Source: Cyathus striatus
Taxonomy: Eukaryota; Basidiomycota; Agaricomycetes; Agaricales; Nidulariaceae
Assembly (NCBI GenBank): GCA_025738555.1
Contig: JAOVFP010000014.1
Span: forward strand, 744,001 to 808,000
DNA: 64,000 bases
Reading direction: 5' to 3'
The notes beneath the pieces were generated by a model that was not told the DNA's origin, searched no databases, and saw nothing but the letters and a program-made list of their open reading frames with translations. This document shows, piece after piece, positions 1 to 9,788 of the stretch. How positions within the stretch are numbered: position 1 is the first letter of the stretch; each line of letters starts with the position of its first letter. A program made the translations under genes and the position numbers.

Positions 1-1295
1 AACTCGCTGTTCTTTACCCCTTCCTGCCTTCTCTCAACCTTCTTCCCTGGTACCAGCTCCCAGCCTCTCCTGTAACCTCCCTGTCAACATTTCAAATTTA
101 AACGCTTGCTCCACCCATGCGTACGTCTCCATCCTAGGCTTCTTCGACCTCGACGTCCACACCACGACACCGATCTGAAGGAGTGGGATAAAGTGTCAAT
201 ACGTCAGGCTTATCTTGTGTCAAAAAATGGCTGGTATGTGTTCTCAGCCTGCTCTTACCTTCTTCTAACCCACCATGTTATAGATTGAGGATGATTAGGA
301 CCGATGATTTGCGAACCATGCCATTTGTGTGCCTGTACCAGGGAGGAGTGATGCAGTAATGGTGAGTTCTGTTCCTTGGGCCCTCTTCGTTGCAAGAAGG
401 GATTAATCGGACTTTATCGGGCTACATTTCTCCTGTTCTCTATTGTAGTTCTATTCTTTATTTTTACTTAACATGTATATTGATATGTCACCCATTCACT
501 AATTTTTTCTCTATTGATATTCAGCTTGTAATTGTATGTGAATACAATTAAATCTATAAGATCTTCTGGGCTTTTGCTCTTTTCCCCTGCTGAGATCTTT
601 ATTTCTGCTAAATTAGTTCAATGGCTAGATAAATATACTTTGTTCAGAGTAAGTTTGGTTCTTTCCATACCTTTAACTACCACATTTATCATCTATATCT
701 GTCTCAGACTTATGAACTTCAGATTCAGAGCATCTATCACCACAATTATTTATGTAGTTGTTCTCACTTAATACAATTTTATCTATAATGAACTATGTTC
801 CTAATGGTAAATATCTGTTAAATGAGGAGGTAGTGGGCTCTGCCACTTGCCGGCCCTATTTCTTTATGAAAATTATTGTGACTGCTGTAGTGATTTATAG
901 TGTATTTGTTATATTTTGAGGTATTGTGATGTGCTGTTTACTGTAATTATATTGTGTTGGAATGTTGGAATGTGTTAAATAAGGATATTTATGTGGATAA
1001 GAATGGGAGTATAATTGATAAGTTATGATGTATTTGATGGATGGTGTAGTAATTTATAGTGTATTATATGTAGTTTGAGTTGATTTTCAGCAATTGATCA
1101 TGAGAATATTTGGTTGTCAGTGTATAATATGTGTTTAATTGATGTGAATACTGGGAATGATGTTGAGGAAGATTGGTTGAGATATATTTGTGATGTAATT
1201 TATGTGTAAATGGTGATAGGTGTAATATTCAGGAAGACTCTGTTGTTCAGGGCAATTGTTGGGCTATAAAATATGATATATACGACATGGGTGAT
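1..1295. other. AT-rich stretch without a recognisable gene
   Basis: I see no coding region I can support. Short open frames lack family motifs. Positions 829-862 carry, in reverse orientation, a terminus-like motif (GGTAGTGGGCTCTGCC...) that recurs at 12431-12466, 13891-13921 and 62441-62473. A block at about 1019-1093 recurs, slightly changed, at 2880-2958 just upstream of the TPR remnant. Confidence 0.6.
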
Positions 1296-1690
1296 ATAAC
1301 CTAAATGAGGTGCAATAAATTAAAGGGAGCTCTAACTGACTGATACTTGATGGGTGATTAATGTGAATGAGTGTGTGTAGATATAATCTAAATCAGATGC
1401 AATAAATTAAAGGGAGCTCTAACTGATTGATACTCAATGAGTGTGTGTAGATATGATCTTATAATCTAAATGAGGTGCAATAAATTAAAGGGAGCTCTAA
1501 CTGATTGATATTCAATGAGTGATTGATGTGAATGAGTGTGTGTAGATATAATCTAAATGAGGTGCAATAAATTAAAGGGAGCTCTAACTCATTGATATTC
1601 AATGGGTGATCAATGTGAATGAGTGTGTGTAGATATAATCTAAATGAGGTGCAATAAATTATAAGGAGCTCTAACTGATTGATACTCAGT
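1296..1690. repeat. Tandem repeat, about 87 bp unit, five copies
   Basis: Five copies of a unit containing CTAAATGAGGTGCAATAAAT followed by a conserved GGGAGCTCTAACTGATTGAT block. The unit phase starts at 1301, 1388, 1466, 1553 and 1640, so spacing is 87, 78, 87 and 87 bp; the short unit lost part of its spacer. Copies differ mainly at CA/TG positions. This is a noncoding minisatellite. Confidence 0.9.
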
Positions 1691-2193
1691 ATTCATCACA
1701 GATAATCATGTATAACCACATGGGTGTAGATATATAACCATGATTAGATATTATATATTTCATTAGGACAGTAGTAATTAATCATGTGTTTGATAAAGTT
1801 TGGGTTGAGACATTGAGTGATAGGAGAAGAGATATGTAAGTGATATAAGTTAAGTGTAAATGGTGATGGGTGATTGATGTGTGTGGATGTGTGTAGTGAG
1901 GATGTGTGGAGATGTAAACAACATGGGTGTGTTATTGCAGACCTGTTTTGTGAGCAGGTTTCCCAGTATTTTGCTTTGTTTCACAAGAAAGTTATGTTTC
2001 ATAGTGAAGATTTAAGAAAGGGGTTGCTGAAATTCAGGTTGGTTGTGATGAAAAGATGATGTTATATATAATATGTTATATATAAAAGGTAGATTGATAA
2101 TGTAATTTATGTGTAAATAGCAATGGATGTGATATATATGATATAAGACATGGGCAATATAGAATATATAGAATATATACATTACAGATATGT

Positions 2194-2297
2194 CTATAAT
2201 CTACATGGGTGCAGATATAATCTACATGGGTGCAGATATAATCTACATGGGTGCAGATATAATCTACATGGGTGCAGATATAATCTACACAGGTGGA
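2194..2297. repeat. Tandem repeat, 21 bp unit, about five copies
   Basis: Near-perfect head-to-tail copies of ATAATCTACATGGGTGCAGAT. The unit is a multiple of three, so it leaves repetitive open frames on both strands. These are repeat artefacts rather than genes. Confidence 0.92.
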
Positions 2298-2317
2298 TAT
2301 ATTCCTCATGGGTTAGC

Positions 2318-2445
2318 AGGGGGTTTGGGGGGTGCAACCCCCCAAGAAGAAAAAAAGCAGGGGTCTGGGGGCACAGCCCCTCAGTGTTCAGAACTGGGAT
2401 TAAGAAGCAGGGGGTCTGGGGGGCACAGCCCCACAGCAAGCTGTC
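2318..2445. repeat. G-rich repeat with three quasi-palindromic blocks
   Basis: Three spaced blocks of the type GGTCTGGGGGGCACAGCCCC lie at about 2320-2345, 2365-2385 and 2410-2435. Each block can fold on itself (GGGG...CCCC). It stands out sharply from the AT-rich surroundings and looks like a small inserted repeat. No gene is seen from here to 2888. Confidence 0.6.
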
Positions 2446-2888
2446 ATCTGTGTGGAGCAGAGGAGGGAGCCGACAGGCTCCTGTACCCGTAGTGGAGCAC
2501 AGGTGTAAAGCTTGTCTATATATAATGAGACTAGGCGTGTGGAAAGTGGGTATATATGGTGCATGGGAATATTTGTGTGGGAATTGATGGGCTCAAAATC
2601 GAAAATGAATGCAAACAATGTTCAACAATGTGTGAATATAATATATGTAAATAAATGATAAATGTGACTAAGCATCTTCAAAATGGATGGATGCAAATGA
2701 TGTTCAACAAAAGTAAATGACTAAGCTTCTTTCCATGTGCATGCCACAATGGGTGATTAAGTAATATAATGGCTAGAGTTCTGCTGCTGGGACTTCCTTT
2801 CCCTTTCCCCTCTCCTCCCTTGAGTTGTAACAGGACAATAATACAGTATATATTTGTAGATATATACTGGGACTATAATTTGTAAATT

Positions 2889-3863
2889 ATGATGTATTTG
2901 ATGGGTGGTGTAGTAATTTACAGTGGATTATGTGTAGTATTTGTTGATTTTGAAAACCAGTGCTTAATCCATGAAGGATCTATTTATCTCGGCAATGGTA
3001 ACCTTCCTCGTTGCTTGAAAGTATTGGAGCAGGTGACAACTATTAATGTGGCACTTGGCATTGAAGAGTACTCTTTTACAACGATGCACAAAGATTTCTT
3101 CATTGCTGCTGCATACTATTTTAAGTCAGAATATGATGAATCTCTCAAGGCTCTTTCATGTCTTTGTAAGAATGAGGGTGGTGGAAATACAAAGCAAGGT
3201 CAAGTGTTCAGGGCACAGTTTTTGATAAGCACCATCAAAATCAATCTTCTGACCAGGCAGGCCAACGATGAGGAAATAAACTGCCTAATGTCTTCTGTTG
3301 AGCAGATACATGCGTCAGTTGGTCAAAATACTGCTATTGCTCTCGATCATAGCCTCAATAGGGCACATATAAAATACCTAGCTGGGGAATTCATTGAAGC
3401 TCTGAGAATATGCCGGAATGAACTCCTTAATGTCAGATATAATGCTGGATGGAACACCCAGCAGTGTCTGGAGATGATGGGCAACATGTATTATGCGGAA
3501 AATAACTTCCAGTCTGCTATGAACCACTACATAGCAATGCTATTGCATGCTCAGAACAACAGCCAAGGTTATGTACACAGTGCACTTTGACGCATCGGTG
3601 ATGTATTTGTCAGTTATGGAGATGATGAAGTTGCACTTTCACTTTTTCAAGCTTCACTTATAGGATATGAATGGATGGACATTCACTGCAGGAAGGCAGA
3701 TTGCATGCTTTGGATAGGGGACATTGCATATAGACAAGGCAAGACAAAGAAGGCGAAAGCCCTTTGGAGCAAAGCTATTCCACTATTTGAGCAAGCTAAA
3801 CAGCATGCTGATGTTGGTCTATGTAAAGAAAGGTTATCAGCATGTAAGGAAGGTAGTCAGTAA
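2889..3863 (+). pseudogene. TPR-repeat protein fragment with in-frame stop
   Basis: The translation is made of helical TPR-like repeats with alternating small and aromatic residues (for example AAAYYFKSEYDESLKALSCL, GNMYYAENNFQSAMNHYIAM, GDIAYRQGKTKKAKALWSKA). Such C-terminal TPR blocks form protein-binding solenoids in many fungal multidomain proteins, so this is probably the end of a longer protein. A TGA at 3588-3590 interrupts the frame, and the solenoid resumes immediately in the same frame (RIGDVFVSYGDDEVALSLF) to a TAA at 3861. The stop fits an Arg CGA changed to TGA. The first 70 bp duplicate intron-like sequence at 1019-1093, and an acceptor CAG at 2959-2961 is a better exon boundary than the ATG at 2889. 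The partner domain is not visible. Confident TPR, confident pseudogene. Confidence 0.8.
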
Positions 3864-3875
3864 CTGTGTGTTTTT

Positions 3876-4210
3876 AAAATTTATATAATTAGTCTTGGCT
3901 TGTTATGAACTGCAGCATGATATAAAACTGAACTCTTTCACCTTGTCAAGTGATAAAAGCACATGGGTGCTGGTGCATAATGGAAAACAGAACATGTTCA
4001 ACTTAAGGAAAGGTGTGAACAACTATTGGCATATATATCCATCTACACCAACTAACCAATACAAGAAAGTGCATCACAACATATTATGTCAGGCTCAACA
4101 GTACATTGCACAGCTGTAACATCCCCTAATCAATCCTTGGTCTCTCTCTCCTTCTTCATGCTATCCTCATCAAGTGCACACTTCTCCACACACACAGCTC
4201 CAACCTACAT
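3876..4210 (-). repeat. Decayed copy of the DUS1 3' module
   Basis: This matches, with many CpG to TpG/CpA changes, the segments at 8823-9200, 9520-9870 and 35150-35490. Its right part corresponds to the last coding exon of DUS1 on the minus strand, and its left part to the DUS1 3' flank. For example, the CpG-rich GCGCGTGAGCGCTGGTGCG seen at 35275 reads GCACATGGGTGCTGGTGCA here. It shows that the FunK1/DUS1 junction was copied next to the TPR remnant too. Not coding. Confidence 0.8.
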
Positions 4211-4713
4211 AATAACAGGGTGGAGACCCTGTGGGCCTAGTAGCATATATGTATGTTATACTGGGACAACATCAAGGTAGTACCATTTTATATTTGTTGA
4301 ATCGAGCAAAATGACCTACTGTAACTTAGCTGTTTAGTATGTCATTGTTTGAATCACAGGAAGTGGTAATTACCTGAATAACATTCTAGTTCAGGCTAGA
4401 GAGGGAGAAAATGACAGAGTAAGTGAGACAAAAAATAGAGAATACAGTGAACAATCTATGCATTGCCAGTTTTCAATTACCTCGGGATAATCAGATATAA
4501 ACAGCACAATAGTTGGAGGACTGCTAGACAAACTAAGAGTCAGCTGGGAGAATTTTCAGATGTATGTGGTCAATCCAGTAAAGTCGCTGTTCAAGGTAAA
4601 AAAAGAAGTAATGCTTGGACATTTTGACCACTGGAAAACTGATAATATATGGCTCTGGATTGGTGGCCTCCTGAAATTCCTGCAAGTAGTCGGAGGTGGC
4701 AATGGAAGGAGTT
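4211..4713. other. No recognisable feature
   Basis: AT-rich noncoding DNA. No motif, repeat or reading frame I can support. Confidence 0.5.
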
Positions 4714-5664
4714 GTGGCTTTGACTCTGATTGATCGCTGTCAGTAAGCAGCAGGGGGTTGCAATGTTTTGTCACCAGGAGCTTGATTGAATGCATTTGGG
4801 ATCATAAAGTATGTACTGTAATAAATGGAAGCTGTATTTGAAATCAATGCTACTAAGTATGAAATCAATGAGAAGTGGAATCAATACTAGTAGGTACGAA
4901 ATCAATACAAAAATGAAATCAATGAAGTAGAGAGATCAATAAGAGCGAAGTATATTAAAAATCAAATACATTACTTTATAGTAGTGGTCCCCAACCACAA
5001 GGGTAACTCAACAGTAGTGTAGATAACCCTGTGCACGCAACCATTGCACTACTTGGTCTTTTGAAGCTATTTCACTTCCTATTACTTAACCTATAGTTCG
5101 CTATCATTTTTGGTGACTTCATGAAAATTTGAACTTTCTTTATATATCTTCATCCACACCTGCACCAGTACTGTAGCACGAGGTTCATTTAATTTACATA
5201 TTACTTCAGCCATGGTTTCATGTTATCAATTTCATTTTGTTTAAGATAATATTTTAACCCAAGTGAATAAAATGATAGCTAGTTATACACTAAGTAATAG
5301 GAAGTGCGATAGCTTTATAAGATCAAGTAGTGCAATGGTTGTGCACACAGGGTTAACTACACTACTGTTAAGTTACCCTTGTGGTTGGGGACCACTACTA
5401 TAAAGTAATGTATTTGATTTTTAATATATTTCACTTTTGTTGATCTCTCTACCTCATTGATTTCGTTTTCGTATTGATTTCGTACCTACTAGTATTGATT
5501 CCACTTCCCATTGATTCCATACTTAGTAGCATTGATTTCAAATACAGCTTCCATTGATTGCAGTACATACTTTATGATCCCAAATGCATTCAATCAAGCT
5601 CCTGGTGACAAAACATTGCAACCTCCCGCTGCTTACCGACAGCGATCAATCAGAATCGAAGCCA
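4714..5664. mobile_element. Long inverted repeat (near-palindrome, 951 bp)
   Basis: The left arm starts TGGCTTTGACTCTGATTGATCG at 4714, and the right arm is its reverse complement ending at 5664. The arms run about 350 bp each and close on a small centre near 5090-5310. An inner pair of inverted ends, AGTGGTCCCCAACCACAAGG, at about 4985 and 5390 has the look of hAT-type termini, so this may be an insertion inside an older inverted repeat. Arm differences are mostly CG versus TG/CA. No transposase frame lies inside, so it can only be a non-autonomous element. Confidence 0.75.
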
Positions 5665-6809
5665 CTGGTGACAGAAGCGAAGTCAGGATTGTCGGTGCCT
5701 TCACAGAATATCGTTCCCAAGAACAAATCATGGTAGTCAAATGGACGATGATCCGAGTGGTCAAGCATACCAGTTGGGAACCCAGGATGGGAGCGAAAAC
5801 ATTGCTCACAAGATAGGCCGGACATGAATTACAATGGCAACAATCACGAGAGATGCACAGCGAACGCACATGTACGCATAGACCAAAGGATCCAAAGCAA
5901 GAAGACAATGTACACAGGAACTTCAATGGGAACAGAAGTTAGGCACACGGACCAAATCGGAGCATCAAGGGATAGGCCAGAGAGCAAACTGCGACGGCAA
6001 AGAATCAAGAACATGACGGAGGGTCACACAGCGAACAGGAACGTACGCATCAGATATCGGTGATGCAATCACAAACAACCAAGAAGGACGAAAGAGTTGA
6101 GCTCTTGAGCCACAACCACACCAAGACAGAGATAGAAGCAAAACATATAGTCACACAGGGAAGGCGCAACAGAGCGATGGTCCGCAGCACAGAATCCTGC
6201 CAACTAAGATCACACCAATATAGAAAAAATGAGTGAACCATGCCCATACCGCATACGAGTTGATGGTGATGGAAGTGGGGAGGGTACAACAAGTTATTAT
6301 CCACACTAGTCCGTCGGGACTGACCACGTCGACGATGTGTTTCAGTGCTCCTGTAGCGGCAATTGAAGACGTGATACACGACCAAGACAGTCTCAAAAGG
6401 GATGGGCACTGGACGGCGTGCGAAATAGTGGGAGCGGAGTACGAAAGTAAGGGGCCCAGTACTCAAGGGCAGGCTTCTTTTGTGAAGGTCCGTGCGAGAG
6501 AGCTTGGGCGACCGAATCTATTCTTTCGCATGCAAATTTCTCTCGGAGTAGCTTTCTCCTTCCACCTTCTTCGCGAACAAACAGTAGAAAGAGAGCATGG
6601 AACAGGTAAAAAGTGACCCCAATTTGAATTATGTTGGAATTATATGCTCCGGAGAAACAAGGCGATTCAATATATTCAATGTTTATTGTATGGAAAATTA
6701 ACATTGAATTGGTTATATGACTCGTGGATTCCTTGACTCCTTCCGTGGGTTTTATTGCGTCAGTACGTTACATTCATCTCGAGCTAGTGACCAGTCTCTA
6801 ACCACACCA
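5665..6809. other. No supported gene; upstream region of the FunK1 kinase
   Basis: Several long open frames occur on both strands but none shows a domain, motif or repeat I recognise, and overlapping frames on both strands argue that they are chance. The last few hundred bases should hold the kinase promoter, but I see no clear TATA box. Confidence 0.4.
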
Positions 6810-8663
6810 ATGGCCACTAGAAACTTGCATAATACTGAACACGACTCCGAAAACCACGAAACCCACTCTCCGTGGTTGGCTGCCTCTATTAAAGATCAGG
6901 TATCTATTACCTGCGAAAAGTTTCTTGCAATACTGCTTCCGGAAGTCAACAAGTCAATCTTTAAGATCGTCGACTCTGCGAACGATGACGCTACTTGCTC
7001 CTACCTCCACCATTACCGCAATCTCAGTAAGGACAAACGTGAAAGCGGGTTCCTACGAATGCTGAATATCGTCGCGGCAAATACCAAAACGACATTCCAC
7101 TACAGAGAGCCTGGATACGCAGTTGGACTTGGAACACGCGATGATGAGAATGCGATGAACGATGAACCTTTTTCGGACTGGGTGCGTTTTTTTGTAGTAT
7201 TCGGGAATCAGGAGGATCACGAAGAAGGTATCGTATGTCTTACATATATATGAATGCCAAATACAATTGAGTCTCGTTTTCAGAATCTGATGACGAGGAA
7301 ATTGTGGATGGGAGCAAGAGTGCCTTCAACAAATCTAGCCAACTCTTGTGTGCTAACTACGCCTTAGACTTGCTATCATCTGCCCTTCCACGCCGGCACG
7401 TCATCGGAGTATACGTACTAGAAGATGAAGTATATTTACTTTACTACGATCACTCAGTCATCATCAGATCCGAGGCATTTCACTGGCGTCATGGACTCCG
7501 CACATTCTTCAATATTATTCATACCTTGTCGAATTTGAACTGGGATAGACTGGGGTTTGAACGAGGCATTTTTAGCTTCTCGCCCTTCCCTCAACCGGAT
7601 ATAATTTTTAATCTTAATGGACTCGAGTTGCTGCTCATCGATGTAATCAAATGCCGAAGAGGCATCATTGGGCGAGGTACTTTCGTGGTTCGCGCAAGAG
7701 TTATTTCCAGCGGGGTTTTTCAAAATCAAACAGTAGCTATAAAATTCAGCTACTTCCCTCAAATAGGGTGGAAGCGAGAAGCTGATTTCATACTGATCGC
7801 ACGTAAAGAGGCTGACGCCAGCGAAGAGTCGAAAAAGTTTTTGAAAAACCTACCATATCTGTTCGCGAGCATTGAAGTGCCACCGTCCGCAATACAAGAA
7901 CGCATTCATAAGGAGCTTGGTGATGTTTACGAACCACGCGAACTGCGAGTAACGGTGTTTGAAGAACTATTCCCAGTAACGGCACTGACGAATGACCTTG
8001 AGATGCTTAAAGTATTCCGTGACATTCTAGACTGTCGGTACCAATCTTCTACTCCCCCCACATTAATACTGACCACTTACCTATCTAGGTGATTACTGGC
8101 TCTACACTAAGGTGAAGCTAGCGCACCGAGATATGAGTCCAGACAATTTAATGGTTCGTCGGATTGGAGACATGGTGTACGGAGTCATTAACGACTTCGG
8201 TATCGCTGCATTTCTGGATGATACTGGTATTTCCCAGACTTCTCTACAACCCATCGGGACACGTCCTTTTCTTGCCTGCGACATATTACGTAATCCTGAT
8301 CCAATTCATCCCTTCCGCTACGAATTGGAATCACTCTTCTATGCTTTCTATTTCGTCATAACCAATTTCGAAGATGGCCGGTATGTTCCCAAAGACCCAT
8401 TTAAAAGGTGGTTTCACCTAGACCCCGACCCCTACCCCTTCGCGCTTAGTAATTCAAAGCAGAGTTTTCTCTTCCAACCTCCATCTATCAATCCCTCGTC
8501 AAACTTCTCAAGGCTGAAGGATCTTGCCGAGAAAATGAAACTATTAATATGCCAAGGATACTTCATGCAGGTTCTTGATAAGAACCTGGATGAAGAGGCT
8601 ATTGGAAGTATTATTAGTTACACAAAATTCTGCACCTTTTTCGAGGGGGCGTCGAAATCGTAA
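6810..8663 (+). CDS. FunK1-type fungal protein kinase
   Basis: Predicted Ser/Thr-type protein kinase of the fungus-specific FunK1 group, expanded in basidiomycetes; substrates are unknown. Kinase landmarks in order: a glycine-loop-like IGRGTFVV, the VAIK lysine, the catalytic loop HRDMSPDNLM, the NDFGIA metal-binding motif and GTRPFLA in place of APE. I prefer ATG 6810 (context ACCAATGGCC) over an in-frame ATG at 6717. Intron 1 is 7228-7283. For intron 2 the acceptor is 8088. The donor at 8038 would put a stop in frame; the donor at 8019 keeps frame (exons 6810-7227, 7284-8018, 8089-8663; 575 aa) but drops five residues ahead of the HRD helix. The gene is CpG-rich and undecayed, unlike its partial copy at 18205. 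It converges on the DUS1 copy downstream. Confidence 0.85.
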
Positions 8664-9260
8664 GCACCTTGTGCACGGTAGTACGCAGCGTCAACATCTA
8701 TACCGAGAATTACAGTGGGGGCTGCGAGACAAGTTTTGAGAAGTCTACTCTGGATTGGAATGTCAACCGTGTACTTAAAACACACCAGGGGAGTATTCGA
8801 GACATTTGTTCTCCTAAGTATGAAGTGAACATGTCAAGAGATGTTATCCGCGTGTAAGGAAAATGATCGGTATTACTGTGAGTCTTCAAATGTGTATTAT
8901 TAGTCTTAGTATATTATGAGCTGTAACAATAAAACTGAAATCTTTAATATAATAAGATGATAAAAGCGCGCGGGCGCTGGTGCGTAATGCAAAACTAAGT
9001 CTCTAGATTCTCTCCGGAGAACGATCGCCTGGCATATATCCATCTACGCCAACTAGCCGTCACAAGAAAGTCATAACCGTGTCTTACATCATGTTCAACA
9101 GCCCAGTGCGCAGCCTACAACGTCCCCGCATCGATTATTGGTCTCTTCACCTCGTCTCCTTGCTCCATTACACCGTCCTCGCCAAGCAATCATCCTTCTC
9201 CTTTCACTGGCACAACCGAACAAGATAAACATTTCTGCGGGATATAAAATTTAAAGGTTA
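8664..9260 (-). repeat. Kinase 3' flank plus DUS1 3' module, copy A
   Basis: From 8664 to about 8820 the sequence matches the flank of the FunK1 fragment (18560-18687). From 8823 it matches the DUS1 3' module also present at 3876, 9515, 22083/27706 and 34943. It includes a minus-strand remnant of the last DUS1 exon (about 9115-9190), so the DUS1 3' end is present twice in tandem in both cassettes. This copy also serves as the empty-site reference for the copia and Plavaka insertions. Confidence 0.8.
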
Positions 9261-9514
9261 CTTTACCATTACGACCAACTGTTCACGAGATTTTTGCGTG
9301 ACGGCTATTTCAGTTGGACCTTCTGTTCAGTGACCTGTGAGGTGCGTGACGAAACCCAAATCTGTTCAAATTTAGGCTCGCGAGCGAAGCGAGCGCTCGC
9401 AAAATTTGACCTTACTTGTTGTACCTCTGTTCAGGCCTGAGTGTGACGCGTGACGAATCCGGGATCTGTTCAAGTTCACAGAGCCGTGTGACACGGTTGG
9501 TCGTAATGGTACAG
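9261..9514. mobile_element. Mariner-like MITE, copy 1 (254 bp)
   Basis: Terminal inverted repeats of the form CTGTACCATTACGACCAACT are flanked by TA (9259-9260 and 9515-9516). The left end has mutated (CTTTACC). The empty site is visible at about 35143, where the same host sequence reads AAAGGTTATCTGCATG with a single TA. A second copy lies at 42850-43114. The interior holds a GC hairpin (GCGAGCGAAGCGAGCGCTCG) and no coding frame. TA duplication plus short inverted repeats is the Tc1/mariner pattern. Confidence 0.9.
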
Positions 9515-9788
9515 TATCTGCATGTAAGGAAGATAAATGGTAGCAGTGGATCTTCAAAATGTCTATTATTAGTCTTAGCATATAATGTTATGAACTGAAA
9601 CGAGATATAAAACTGAAATCTTTGACCTCGTCAAATGATAAAAGCGCGTGAGCGCTGGTGCGTAATGCAAAATAAATCTTCAGAAAGATGAATAACGATC
9701 ACCTGGCATGTATCCATCTACACCAACTAACCGTTATAAGAAAGTGCATCACCGCGTATTATATCAGGCTCAACAGCACGTGCACAAC
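9515..9788 (-). repeat. DUS1 3' module, copy B
   Basis: 3' flank directly downstream of the DUS1 pseudogene, closely matching 35140-35420. It carries the conserved TATCCATCTACACCAACTAA segment and the GCGCGTGAGCGCTGG hairpin-like block. Probably the old DUS1 3' untranslated and intergenic region. Confidence 0.75.

Noticed and set aside
1296..1690. CRISPR-like array of repeats
   Set aside because: The whole 87 bp unit is conserved, with no unique spacers, and the genome is fungal.
2150..2587. Frame with YNLHGCR repeats
   Set aside because: Product of the 21 bp tandem repeat and the G-rich repeat; no protein family features.
5633..6704. Long frames on both strands between the palindrome and the kinase
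   Set aside because: Overlapping on both strands, no recognisable domain, no splice or promoter context. Chance frames are the simpler explanation.
7454..7762. Minus-strand frames inside the kinase gene
   Set aside because: Shadows of FunK1 exon 2; no independent motif.
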